64,000 nucleotides of DNA from JAAYUD01 sp963676865 (GTDB lineage Bacteria > Bacteroidota > Bacteroidia > Bacteroidales > Bacteroidaceae): assembly GCA_963676865.2 (NCBI GenBank), contig CAXXSS010000001.1, positions 2,914,001 through 2,978,000 of the forward strand, read 5' to 3'. The position numbers were made by a program, and so were the translations under genes. Positions 1 through 9,832 of the stretch are shown here, piece by piece. The notes beneath the pieces are model-generated. The model was not told the DNA's origin. It saw only the letters and a list, made by a program, of their open reading frames with translations, and ran no database searches. Numbering within the stretch: position 1 is the stretch's first letter; every line of letters starts with the position of its first letter.

Positions 1-2080
<2,080 letters not shown>

Positions 2081-2189
2081 AACTTTCTTCCTCAGTCTTT
2101 TGTAGACTGGGTTGTCATATACGTCAGTGTTTTTACGAAAACATGTTTATGTTTTAAGATTTCTTGTTTGCCTGTCATGTCAAAGGATA

Positions 2190-2302
<113 letters not shown>

Positions 2303-2310
2303 TTAGCAGG

Positions 2311-2359
2311 AAGGGTTCCGGTAAAGCCGATCAGGCTGCCGGAACCCTTTCCTTTTTTT
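2311..2359 (+). terminator. rRNA operon terminator
   Basis: A perfect 11-bp stem (aagggttccgg with ccggaaccctt, arms 2311-2321 and 2339-2349) with a further short inner pairing (agcc/ggct) is followed by cctttttttt-like sequence. It lies 8 bases after the 5S gene, so it is a strong intrinsic terminator of the rRNA operon. Confidence 0.9.
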
Positions 2360-2467
2360 ATACTATTCAGACCTTCAGATAGTTCATACATCGCATTCAT
2401 CTCACTCAGACCGTTATTCTTCTTATCCGTCCTCTTTATCACGGCTCACCGGTAAAAGCAGGGGGAG

Positions 2468-2698
2468 TATGCATCAAATTCCATCTTTATATCAGCCTTT
2501 GCCACCTCCGTATGACACCATACCGTGCTGCCCTACAGTAAGTTAATGGTGCACCGTATACAACACCAGCGAAAAAAGTCTCAAAATCGGCTCTAGAGTA
2601 TACTGTGGACTTCTTATTTTCAGCGGACCTCTGCTTAGAACAAGTCTAAACGATAGCCTACAGATAGCTGAGGAACCGTTTTACACATAGGCGAGTGT
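2468..2698 (+). repeat. Diverged intergenic repeat, copy A
   Basis: About 231 bases that align almost without gaps to the reverse complement of 28013-28244. I judge roughly 80% identity by eye. The best blocks are ttgccacctccgtatgacac, about 28 bases starting cttattttcagcggacctct, and cagatagctgag. In copy A the frames contain stops, so the conservation is not obviously protein-coding here. It lies between the rRNA terminator and the hydrogenase operon, and the rest of 2360-2467 shows nothing recognisable. It could be an old non-coding mobile repeat, a structured RNA, or the debris of a gene. Confidence 0.75.
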
Positions 2699-2797
2699 GC
2701 TCTACTTATTTTGATAAGTATCGGACGTATCGTATCGGCTGCAATTGATTATTCTTATAAGCTGGTCAAGGTTTAGTTTGTTATTAAGGTCGGAACA

Positions 2798-2813
2798 CCT
2801 CACACGTGTGAGG
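2798..2813. repeat. 16-bp perfect palindrome
   Basis: The palindrome cctcacacgtgtgagg stands alone between the repeat at 2468-2698 and the hydrogenase promoter. Its core ctcacannntgtgag pattern recurs in the composite palindrome at 8513-8602. Apart from this and a short hairpin near 2704-2719 (acttat/ataagt), I see no gene or other feature in 2699-3037. Confidence 0.6.
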
Positions 2814-3037
2814 CAGAGATATTAGGCCAAATGGATTTGTTATCCTTCCTTTCCGTCTTTTGTTTCACTCCTCTTCCGTATACTATCTCGACTTACAAGT
2901 AAAACCATGTCTGTTTATAATCCGTAACTATTGCCCTGTAAAGAAAGGATGGTTTGTTACTTATCTGTAGATTAAACTTCTAGTTTGTTATATTCGGTAT
3001 AATTTGCTGATATTTATTATTCTTTTATTTATTTTCC

Positions 3038-3070
3038 TTTGGTTCTTAATCTGCTTAATTTGTATCTTTG
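3038..3070 (+). promoter_or_regulatory. Promoter of the hydBAC operon
   Basis: TTTG at 3038-3041 and TATCTTTG at 3063-3070 are separated by 21 bases. This matches the Bacteroidetes housekeeping promoter (TTTG, 19-21 bases, TAnnTTTG). Transcription would start near 3077, which excludes the in-frame TTG at 3004 as the hydB start and supports the ATG at 3094. Confidence 0.8.
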
Positions 3071-3093
3071 CCCGTCAACACTTAGATATTACT

Positions 3094-5001
3094 ATGAAAA
3101 TTATATCCATAGAAGCTCTTGAAAAGATAAGAGAAAGTGCTAAAAGTGCACTTTGTTTACGCGAAGTGAGCAATAAAGTTGTAGCGGAGAAAAGCTGCGG
3201 CTTAGCGTGTGGCACCAAACATTTGCAAATTCTTATTTGTGGAGGTACTGGTTGTAAGGCTTCTTCGAGTCATCTTATAGCTGATGATCTTAAGAAATGT
3301 ATTAATGATGCCGGCATTGCCGATAAGGTCGATGTCATCACTACCGGTTGTTTCGGCTTTTGTGAAAAAGGGCCTATCGTGAAAATTATCCCTGATAATA
3401 CTTTCTATATTCAAGTAACTCCAGAAGATGTAGAAGAAATCGTCAAAGAACATATTATTGCCGGAAAAAGGATAGAACGTTTATTATATGTTGATCCTAA
3501 GACGGAAAAATCCGTTAGTGATTCCAAGCACATGGATTTTTATCGTAAGCAGAAACGTATTGCTTTGCGCAATTGCGGCTTCATAGATCCAGAAAATATA
3601 GAAGAATATATCGCTCGATATGGATATTCTGCATTGGCAGATTGTCTGTTGAAACGTACACCAGCCGATGTGATTGATATTGTTAAGAACTCAGGTTTGC
3701 GTGGACGTGGTGGCGGAGGTTTTCCCACTGGTCTCAAATGGGAGTTGACAGCTCGTCAAAAAGCTGATGAAAAATATGTAGTTTGTAATGCCGATGAAGG
3801 TGATCCCGGTGCATTTATGGATCGTTCTATTATGGAAGGTGATCCTCACTCCATTGTAGAAGCAATGACTATTTGCGGATATTCGATCGGTGCTTCTCAA
3901 GGATTGGTATATATTCGTGCTGAATATCCTTTAGCTGTACGTCGTTTGCAAGTAGCCATCAAGCAAGCTCGTGAATATGGATTCTTGGGTGAACATATCC
4001 TAGGTACCGATTTTGGTTTTGATATCAATATTCGTTATGGTGCCGGAGCTTTTGTGTGTGGCGAAGAAACGGCTCTTATTCACTCCATGGAGGGCAAACG
4101 TGGTGAACCTACTTTAAAACCTCCTTTTCCTGCCGAGTCGGGTTATAAGGGAAAGCCTACTAATGTGAATAATGTAGAAACTTTTGCTAGTATACCTATT
4201 ATCATTAATAAAGGTGCAGAATGGTTTGCCTCTATTGGATCGGAAAAGTCGAAGGGCACAAAGGTCTTTGCTCTTGCAGGAAAGATTAATAATGTGGGTC
4301 TAATCGAAGTTCCTATGGGGACAACATTGCGTGAGGTGATATATGAAATAGGAGGAGGTATAAAGGATGGCAAGAAATTTAAGGCTGTTCAGACCGGTGG
4401 CCCGTCAGGAGGATGTCTGACTGAAAAACATTTAGATACACCCATTGATTTTGATAATTTGATAAAGGTGGGTTCGATGATGGGCTCGGGTGGTATGATA
4501 GTGATGGATGAGGATGACTGTATGGTCTCTGTTGCTCGTTTTTATCTTGATTTTACTGTAGGCGAATCATGTGGCAAATGTACTCCTTGCCGCATAGGCA
4601 ATAAGCGTTTGCTTGAAATCCTGAATAAGATAACTCAAGGTAATGGTACAGAAAAGGATCTACAGACTTTGCAAACGTTGGGAAAGGTTATAAAGGATAC
4701 GGCTTTATGTGGCTTGGGACAGACCTCTCCAAATCCCGTGTTGTCGACATTGGATAATTTTTATGATGAATATTTGGAGCATGTGTGTGATAAGACATGC
4801 CGTGCCAAACAATGTAAATCTCTTTTGACCTACCATATTAATCCTGAACTTTGTATAGGATGTCATTTATGTGCTAAAAATTGTCCCGCAGATGCGATTG
4901 TCGGAATGCCTCGTAAGCCTCATACCATACTTCCTGAAAAATGTATCAAGTGTGGAATGTGTATGTCTCGATGCAAGTTCAAGGCAATCTCCGTATGCTA
5001 A
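3094..5001 (+). CDS. hydB: [FeFe]-hydrogenase NAD(P)H-binding flavoprotein subunit (HydB/HndC type)
   Basis: 635 residues from the ATG at 3094, chosen because the promoter lies just upstream and ends before it. Domains in order are a thioredoxin-like [2Fe-2S] region (Cys residues in about 49-90: LICGGTGC and TTGCFGFC), a NuoF-like FMN/NADH domain with the glycine-rich loop GRGGGGFPTG near residue 210, an SLBB-like region, the 4Fe-4S motif ESCGKCTPC with a later Cys in TALCGLGQ, and a C-terminal double-cluster ferredoxin (CIGCHLCAKNC and CIKCGMCMSRC). This layout is typical of the diaphorase subunit of multimeric cytosolic hydrogenases, which exchanges electrons between NAD(P)H and ferredoxin. 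The gene is followed directly by hydA. Whether it uses NADH or NADPH cannot be read from the sequence. Confidence 0.92.
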   Translation: MKIISIEALEKIRESAKSALCLREVSNKVVAEKSCGLACGTKHLQILICGGTGCKASSSHLIADDLKKCINDAGIADKVDVITTGCFGFCEKGPIVKIIPDNTFYIQVTPEDVEEIVKEHIIAGKRIERLLYVDPKTEKSVSDSKHMDFYRKQKRIALRNCGFIDPENIEEYIARYGYSALADCLLKRTPADVIDIVKNSGLRGRGGGGFPTGLKWELTARQKADEKYVVCNADEGDPGAFMDRSIMEGDPHSIVEAMTICGYSIGASQGLVYIRAEYPLAVRRLQVAIKQAREYGFLGEHILGTDFGFDINIRYGAGAFVCGEETALIHSMEGKRGEPTLKPPFPAESGYKGKPTNVNNVETFASIPIIINKGAEWFASIGSEKSKGTKVFALAGKINNVGLIEVPMGTTLREVIYEIGGGIKDGKKFKAVQTGGPSGGCLTEKHLDTPIDFDNLIKVGSMMGSGGMIVMDEDDCMVSVARFYLDFTVGESCGKCTPCRIGNKRLLEILNKITQGNGTEKDLQTLQTLGKVIKDTALCGLGQTSPNPVLSTLDNFYDEYLEHVCDKTCRAKQCKSLLTYHINPELCIGCHLCAKNCPADAIVGMPRKPHTILPEKCIKCGMCMSRCKFKAISVC

Positions 5002-5012
5002 CCAGAAAGACT

Positions 5013-6779
5013 ATGGAACAGAAAAAAATAACATTACGAATAGACAATCATTCGATTACCGTTCCGGATGGGACTACTATTCTTGAAGCTGCTCAAGAAA
5101 TAGGAATCAATATACCTACTCTTTGCCATATTGATTTGAAAGGTACATGTATTAATAACCATCCTGCATCATGCCGGATTTGTGTTGTTGAAGTAGAGGG
5201 AAGGCGTAACTTGGCCCCTTCTTGTGCCACTAAATGTATGGATGGCATGGTTGTACATACCAGTAATCTTAGAGTAATGAATGCTCGCAAGGTGGTAGCA
5301 GAATTAATCTTTTCAGATCATCCCAACGAATGCCTTACATGTTCCAAATCAGGCAATTGTGAATTGCAAAGCTTGGCAAAGCGTTTTAATATCCGTGAGA
5401 TGCCTTTTGCCGGTGGTGAACTTTCCTTGCGTAAGAAAGAAGTGACTGCATCTATCGTTCGTAATATGGATAAATGCATCTTTTGTCGTCGGTGTGAAAC
5501 TGTTTGCAATGATGTTCAGACGGTTGGTGCTCTTGGTGCTGTGCGTCGTGGCTTCAACACAACTATTGCTCCGGCTTTCGATAAGAATTTAAGCGAAAGC
5601 GAATGTACTTATTGCGGTCAGTGTGTGGCTGTTTGCCCTGTCGGTGCCCTGACAGAACGTGATAACACCAATAAATTGGTAGAAGATTTAGCCGATCCAG
5701 ATAAGGTGGTTATTGTTCAGACTGCACCGGCTGTTCGTGTGGCTTTAGGGGAAGAATTTGGCTATCCGGCTGGAACGATAGTAACCGGTAAGATGGTCTA
5801 TGCACTCCGCGAATTGGGCTTTGATTATGTTTTTGATACGGACTTTGCTGCCGATCTGACCATTATGGAAGAGGGAGCTGAATTGCTCGATCGTTTGACC
5901 CGATATTTGGATGGAGATCGTTCTGTGTGTCTGCCTATCTTGACCTCTTGCTGCCCTGCATGGGTGAATTTCTTTGAACATCAATTTCCCGATTTGTTAG
6001 ACATACCTTCAACGGCACGTTCTCCGCAACAAATGTTCGGTTCGATTGCTAAATCTTATTGGGCCGAGAAGATGGGTATCCCTCGTGACAAAATAGTTGT
6101 TGTATCTGTTATGCCTTGTTTGGCAAAGAAATATGAATGTGATCGTGATGAATTTAAAGTAAATGGCAATCCTGATGTGGATTATTCTATATCGACTCGC
6201 GAATTGGCAACATTAATTAAACGGGCTAATATAGGCTTCCGCTTGTTGCCGGATAGTGATTTTGACCAACCGTTGGGTGATTCTACAGGAGCCGGTGTTA
6301 TCTTTGGTACTACCGGCGGAGTGATGGAAGCAGCTCTTCGTTCTGTTTATGAAATATATACCGGTTCTAAATTGACCAAGGTAGATTTTCAACAAGTGAG
6401 AGGGTTGGAAGGTATTCGTCGGGCAATGATTGATTTAAATGGTTTCGCTCTGAAAGTTGGTATTGCACACGGTTTGGGAAATGCCCGCCATTTGCTTAAC
6501 GATATACGCCTTGGCATCAATGATTATCATGTGATAGAGATAATGGCCTGTCCGGGTGGATGTATTGGTGGTGGCGGTCAACCTTTACATCATGGTGATG
6601 TAGATATTATTTATGCCCGTCAACGTGCTTTATATAGAGAAGATGCCGGAAAGTCTTTACGGAAATCTCATGAAAATCCTTTTATTAAGAATTTGTATGA
6701 GGAATATCTTAGCAAACCTCTTAGCGAAAAAGCTCATGCTTTGCTTCATACTCATTATTTTAATAAGTCTATAGATTAA
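5013..6779 (+). CDS. hydA: [FeFe]-hydrogenase catalytic subunit
   Basis: 588 residues from the ATG at 5013; an ATG at 4995 overlaps the hydB stop and is an alternative start. The N-terminus is a plant-type [2Fe-2S] domain (Cys 38, 46, 54, 57, 71). A His-ligated cluster motif follows (His103, Cys107, Cys110, Cys116), then two 4Fe-4S ferredoxin motifs (Cys155/158/161/165 and Cys198/201/204/208). The H-cluster domain carries all three signatures: TSCCPAW at 311, MPCLAKKYE at 367, and MACPGGCIGGGGQP at 511. All ligands look intact, so the enzyme should be active once matured. The maturases HydE, HydF and HydG are not in this window. It ends without the extra C-terminal [2Fe-2S] domain of the Thermotoga enzyme. 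Confidence 0.95.
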   Translation: MEQKKITLRIDNHSITVPDGTTILEAAQEIGINIPTLCHIDLKGTCINNHPASCRICVVEVEGRRNLAPSCATKCMDGMVVHTSNLRVMNARKVVAELIFSDHPNECLTCSKSGNCELQSLAKRFNIREMPFAGGELSLRKKEVTASIVRNMDKCIFCRRCETVCNDVQTVGALGAVRRGFNTTIAPAFDKNLSESECTYCGQCVAVCPVGALTERDNTNKLVEDLADPDKVVIVQTAPAVRVALGEEFGYPAGTIVTGKMVYALRELGFDYVFDTDFAADLTIMEEGAELLDRLTRYLDGDRSVCLPILTSCCPAWVNFFEHQFPDLLDIPSTARSPQQMFGSIAKSYWAEKMGIPRDKIVVVSVMPCLAKKYECDRDEFKVNGNPDVDYSISTRELATLIKRANIGFRLLPDSDFDQPLGDSTGAGVIFGTTGGVMEAALRSVYEIYTGSKLTKVDFQQVRGLEGIRRAMIDLNGFALKVGIAHGLGNARHLLNDIRLGINDYHVIEIMACPGGCIGGGGQPLHHGDVDIIYARQRALYREDAGKSLRKSHENPFIKNLYEEYLSKPLSEKAHALLHTHYFNKSID

Positions 6780-6798
6780 TTTCAATAGAATAAGTATT

Positions 6799-7275
6799 AT
6801 GGCAGATATAAAAATTGCATGTACAGTTATTGCCCAGGTGAAATCCATTTGTGACAAATATGGTAATGATCCCGGTGAATTAATAAATATACTTCATGAA
6901 GCTCAGCATTTGCTGGGATACCTTCCTGAGGATGTTCAATGTGTTATTGCACGTAAGTTGAATATTCCTGTATCGAAAGTATATGGAGTTGTTACATTCT
7001 ATACTTTCTTTACGATGTCTCCCAAAGGTAAACATCCTATTTCTGTTTGTTTGGGAACTGCATGCTATGTTCGTGGTTCGGAGAAGTTGCTTGAAGAGTT
7101 TAAGCGAGTACTGGGTATTGAGGTTGGTGAAACAACTCCTGATGGAAAATTCTCTCTTGATTGTTTGCGGTGTGTTGGCGCATGTGGATTGGCGCCTGTC
7201 GTAATGGTTGGGGAGAAAGTGTATGGACGTTTGCAGCCCGATAGTGTAAAGAAAATCATTGAAGAGCTTGAGTGA
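6799..7275 (+). CDS. hydC: Hydrogenase thioredoxin-like [2Fe-2S] subunit (NuoE/HydC type)
   Basis: 158 residues, starting 19 bases after hydA. The N-terminal helical part (DKYGNDPGELINILHEAQ) and the thioredoxin-like ferredoxin domain are those of NuoE. The four cluster ligands are seen as CLGTAC near residue 86 and CLRCVGAC near residue 128. With HydB and HydA it makes the three-subunit set known from electron-bifurcating hydrogenases, which oxidise reduced ferredoxin and NAD(P)H together to release H2, or run in reverse. The gene order here (flavoprotein, catalytic, small subunit) is a single operon ending at the terminator just downstream. Confidence 0.9.
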   Translation: MADIKIACTVIAQVKSICDKYGNDPGELINILHEAQHLLGYLPEDVQCVIARKLNIPVSKVYGVVTFYTFFTMSPKGKHPISVCLGTACYVRGSEKLLEEFKRVLGIEVGETTPDGKFSLDCLRCVGACGLAPVVMVGEKVYGRLQPDSVKKIIEELE

Positions 7276-7333
7276 GCCGATTTTTTTTAATAGATATAAT
7301 AATGTGTTTGTGTATTGAATTTTGTACAAAAAG

Positions 7334-7363
7334 CTTCGGACTTTGTGAAAAATCCGAAGTTTT
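7334..7363 (+). terminator. Terminator of the hydBAC operon
   Basis: The stem cttcgga/tccgaag (7334-7340 and 7353-7359) with a 12-base loop is followed by tttt. It lies about 60 bases after the hydC stop. Confidence 0.7.
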
Positions 7364-7795
7364 AAAAAGTCCCTTTTAACAAAGAAACAGCTTTGTTGTC
7401 GAGTTTTTCTTTTTCTTTTCTTATTTTATTTTTTTCCTTTAAACAAAGAGTAAATGCGAAAGAGATAGTTAGGTGCTTTGTATAAACTGCGTATGCCACA
7501 AAAAAAGAAAACTTGTGATAGATTTGGCATATAAGTGAACTCGAGAATCAAGTGCCTACAGTACTATAAATATGTATATTGCAATGCGTAAAATGTTAGA
7601 ATGTATGTTTTGCCGATAATAATAAAAAGAGAGTGTGTCTCTCGACAATCTCTCTTCTAAAATTAACTTTAAATCTAAATCTCTATGAAAAAAACGTGCC
7701 GTAAAGGTAAGTTCTTTTTTTGAAATTTGTTATTCTCCAATTTGTATTTCATAATGATTTAAGATTTATTATATTTCTTCTTTTTGTCAATATTA

Positions 7796-7816
7796 TACTT
7801 GAGTTCAGGATAAGAA
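7796..7816 (-). repeat. Short repeat, copy 1 (inverted)
   Basis: Read on the minus strand it gives ttcttatcctgaactcaag plus two bases. The same word, with one or two changes, occurs at 7990-8010 and 8830-8850 on the plus strand. All three lie in the gene-poor stretch, so they may be target or end sequences of a lost element. Confidence 0.55.
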
Positions 7817-7989
7817 ATCAAAAGAAGGCGAGTTGATTTATCTTAACGGCTTCATATCGGGTAAGTGCTTTAGGCTTTTTTTCAAAGAAGCAGATCGCGG
7901 CAATGACTAAAATGGAGCAAAACAAGATTCATCATTATTTCACTCTCCGACATAATACCTATTCTATTTGAATAGCTGTTTTACCTTTT

Positions 7990-8010
7990 TTCTTATACCG
8001 AACTCAAGTA
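7990..8010 (+). repeat. Short repeat, copy 2
   Basis: The sequence ttcttataccgaactcaag plus two bases is nearly identical to the inverted copy at 7796-7816. The pair could form a long-range stem of about 20 bp around roughly 170 bases. Confidence 0.55.
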
Positions 8011-8202
8011 TGAATTATTCAGGTGATGGTAGTTCTGCTGTTTCTTATTGTTGCAGTTGTTCCCGTCACCTTATCTTGTTGGCAATGAGTGATATATACT
8101 GCTATGGCCTGTTTACGGGACCTCTAAAAGGTGTTATCTTGCTTATTGTTAATGCGTTATGAAATACGGATCGCCCACTTCGTATATCAACCGATTAAGT
8201 CA

Positions 8203-8454
8203 TTACTTGGTATCTGTGGTGTGCACACCGCATAGAAACTCTCGGGCGTAGGAATATAAATGCTGCTTTTGTGCGAACCTTCTCGCGAGAGTAGAGAATA
8301 TATTCCACTGCACAACACTTTGATACGTCACTCGGTATTGCCATGAAGCATATTCCAACTCATTTTTCAATTGGCCGTAAGTAATGCTTCCTTTGCTTAC
8401 CGCCCGTGCATGGAAGTGATCCTGCTCTTCTCTGAGAGAAGGTTTTTTGTACAC
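8203..8454 (-). CDS. Doubtful small ORF
   Basis: An 83-codon frame (MYKKPSLREEQDHFHAR at the start) with no recognisable domain and no clear ribosome-binding site. It ends inside a region of mixed, decayed-looking sequence. Charged and aromatic residues are spread as in a real protein, which is the only support. I list it because nothing else fills this stretch, but it may be chance. Confidence 0.15.
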   Translation of the reverse strand: MYKKPSLREEQDHFHARAVSKGSITYGQLKNELEYASWQYRVTYQSVVQWNIFSTLARRFAQKQHLYSYAREFLCGVHTTDTK

Positions 8455-8512
8455 ATCTTATTGAATCAGGATTGTCGTATTTAAGCTATTTCTGTCGGCT
8501 CATTATGGTTTT

Positions 8513-8602
8513 GTCGTTCCATATATGTGATTCGATCAACTCACATATGTGGAACGATCGACTCACAATTGTGAGTTGATCGAATCACATATATGGAACG
8601 AC
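8513..8602. repeat. 90-bp composite palindrome
   Basis: Two perfect 33-base inverted arms (8513-8545 and 8570-8602) enclose a 24-base centre (8546-8569). The arms begin gtcgttccatatatgtgatt. The centre is built from the same words as the arms (ggaacgatcgactcaca), so the block is a nest of smaller palindromes: cacatatgtg, cgatcg, cacaattgtg. No T-run follows, and it is not next to a gene end, so it is not a plain terminator. As RNA it would form a very stable hairpin, and as DNA a cruciform. Confidence 0.9.
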
Positions 8603-8692
8603 ATTCTGCTTAGGGCAAAACATAAAATCTTTCTGATATGAACCAACTTTCATCCGTATGTTTCATAGACTTCACCCTTTTAAAAAGGAATT

Positions 8693-8866
8693 ATGGAACG
8701 TTTAAAAGCCTTTTGGGCAGAGTATTGCGACTTTAGTTACAACACTGTGGCAGAGACGTACGAATGTAGAGCGCGCAAATTGCAACATGATTTTGTTGAA
8801 ATAGACCGCCCGATTACGATATACCTGAGTTCTTATCCCGAACTCAACTATTTATCGTCTTTTTGA
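8693..8866 (+). CDS. Possible 57-residue protein
   Basis: The frame opens with ATG at 8693 after aaaaaggaatt, which is a fair ribosome-binding site for this group. It reads MERLKAFWAEYCDFSYNT and onward to a TGA at 8864. No domain, signal peptide or membrane segment is seen. Its 3' part contains the short repeat at 8830-8850, which argues against a conserved protein. Function unknown. Confidence 0.2.
   Translation: MERLKAFWAEYCDFSYNTVAETYECRARKLQHDFVEIDRPITIYLSSYPELNYLSSF
8830..8850 (+). repeat. Short repeat, copy 3
   Basis: The sequence ttcttatcccgaactcaac plus two bases matches 7990-8010 with two changes. Here the word is preceded by gag, so it also makes a local gagttc/gaactc inverted repeat. 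Confidence 0.55.
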
Positions 8867-8950
8867 AGATGTTCATTGCTTTTTTTAAAAGGCAATGAAG
8901 TGTTGTTGTAATTACTTATGGAGATATTTTCAATTATCTATTTATAGATC

Positions 8951-8976
8951 TTGCGACTCACGGGCATGAGTCGCAA
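8951..8976. repeat. 10-bp hairpin with six-base loop
   Basis: The arms ttgcgactca and tgagtcgcaa are perfect, and the plus strand runs on into aaaaaa. On the minus strand the hairpin is preceded, not followed, by the T-run, so a terminator reading is uncertain. It shares actca/tgagt with the palindromes at 2798 and 8513. Confidence 0.6.
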
Positions 8977-9143
8977 AAAATAGAAGGACGAAACGATCAC
9001 GTGATTATTTCGCAGTTTTGAAAACGAAAGGATATTGCATTCTTTGATACATGATGTGTTGGATGTATCTTCTTGGATTTTCTTTGTTTTATAGATTGGC
9101 TGGAGGGTATGTTGTCGTATCTCAACAATCTTTTGATACGGGG

Positions 9144-9827
9144 CTAGTCTTCTTTTATTTTCAGCTGTTCTGCCACTTTTTCCATTTGTTGTTCAGAGTA
9201 TCCTCTGAGTGATTCAAAAAAGTGAGCGTGAGAGATAGAGAGCGGTTTGAGATGCCCGGGATATACCACCATTGAAGGATATGTTATGAATAAGGAGTAA
9301 AATGCGAGGGTCTTTCGTAGGTCTTCTTTAGAACCTCCACTCAGATTGGTATAGGTACGGATGTTTGGCACATAGTTGTCTCCCGTAAAGAGAGCTTCAT
9401 TATCAATGCGAATGGTTGTAGAGCCAAGACTGTGCCCTAGAGTTAAGTAGAAATAGATAGAGTGGCCTCTCCAGTTGAGCTTTTCTCCGTCTGCCATTAT
9501 TTTGTCTGCCGGCGCCACCTCGAATGGTTTTCCTTCTGTCCAGTATGCCGAATAATTACCTCGCGAATACTGAATTAACTCGTTGCACTTTTCGCTACAG
9601 TATAGTGGAGCATTTGTTTGCTTTCGTATAGCATTGATTCCGGCACAATGGTCAAAGTGCTCGTGAGTTAGTAGAATGAAATCGATCTTTAAGTCTTTTG
9701 ATTGGATGTAATTCAGTAACTCCTCGCTGTCGGCTGTTCCTGCATCGATAACAATAGCACCGCTGCCGTCCGATATGATATAGCAATTGGACGACACCGG
9801 TGCATTGATTAATCTTTCGATTTTCAT
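9144..9827 (-). CDS. MBL-fold metallo-hydrolase (glyoxalase II-like)
   Basis: 227 residues. The metal-binding signature THEHFDH is near residues 55-61. Further ligands are a His in TLGHSLGST, an Asp in FTGDNYV and a His in VYPGHLKP, which is the complete set of a two-metal MBL-fold hydrolase. The length and the HEHFDHCAG form fit the hydroxyacylglutathione-hydrolase-like branch, but the true substrate cannot be told. It starts five bases after the purL stop on the same strand, so it is the second gene of the purL transcript. No signal peptide, so it is cytoplasmic. Confidence 0.85.
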   Translation of the reverse strand: MKIERLINAPVSSNCYIISDGSGAIVIDAGTADSEELLNYIQSKDLKIDFILLTHEHFDHCAGINAIRKQTNAPLYCSEKCNELIQYSRGNYSAYWTEGKPFEVAPADKIMADGEKLNWRGHSIYFYLTLGHSLGSTTIRIDNEALFTGDNYVPNIRTYTNLSGGSKEDLRKTLAFYSLFITYPSMVVYPGHLKPLSISHAHFFESLRGYSEQQMEKVAEQLKIKED

Positions 9828-9832
9828 CGATT

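Larger units (their letters stand above)
7364..8202. other. Gene-poor stretch with a possible gene-start remnant
   Basis: No credible gene is visible. At 7661-7720 the sequence looks like the leader and start of a Bacteroides outer-membrane gene: an A/T-rich aactttaaatctaaatctct run precedes an ATG at 7685. The frame stops after 12 codons (MKKTCRKGKFFF). This may be the stump of a deleted SusC-type gene, which is inference only. The rest is A/T-rich with two copies of a short repeat (7796 and 7990). Confidence 0.4.

Noticed and set aside
3004..3093. Longer hydB starting at a TTG, with a hydrophobic N-terminus
   Set aside because: The extension covers the promoter (3038-3070) and would not be in the transcript.
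7276..9143. CRISPR array in the gene-poor stretch
   Set aside because: The repeats are palindromes and three scattered words, not regularly spaced direct repeats, and no cas genes are in the window.
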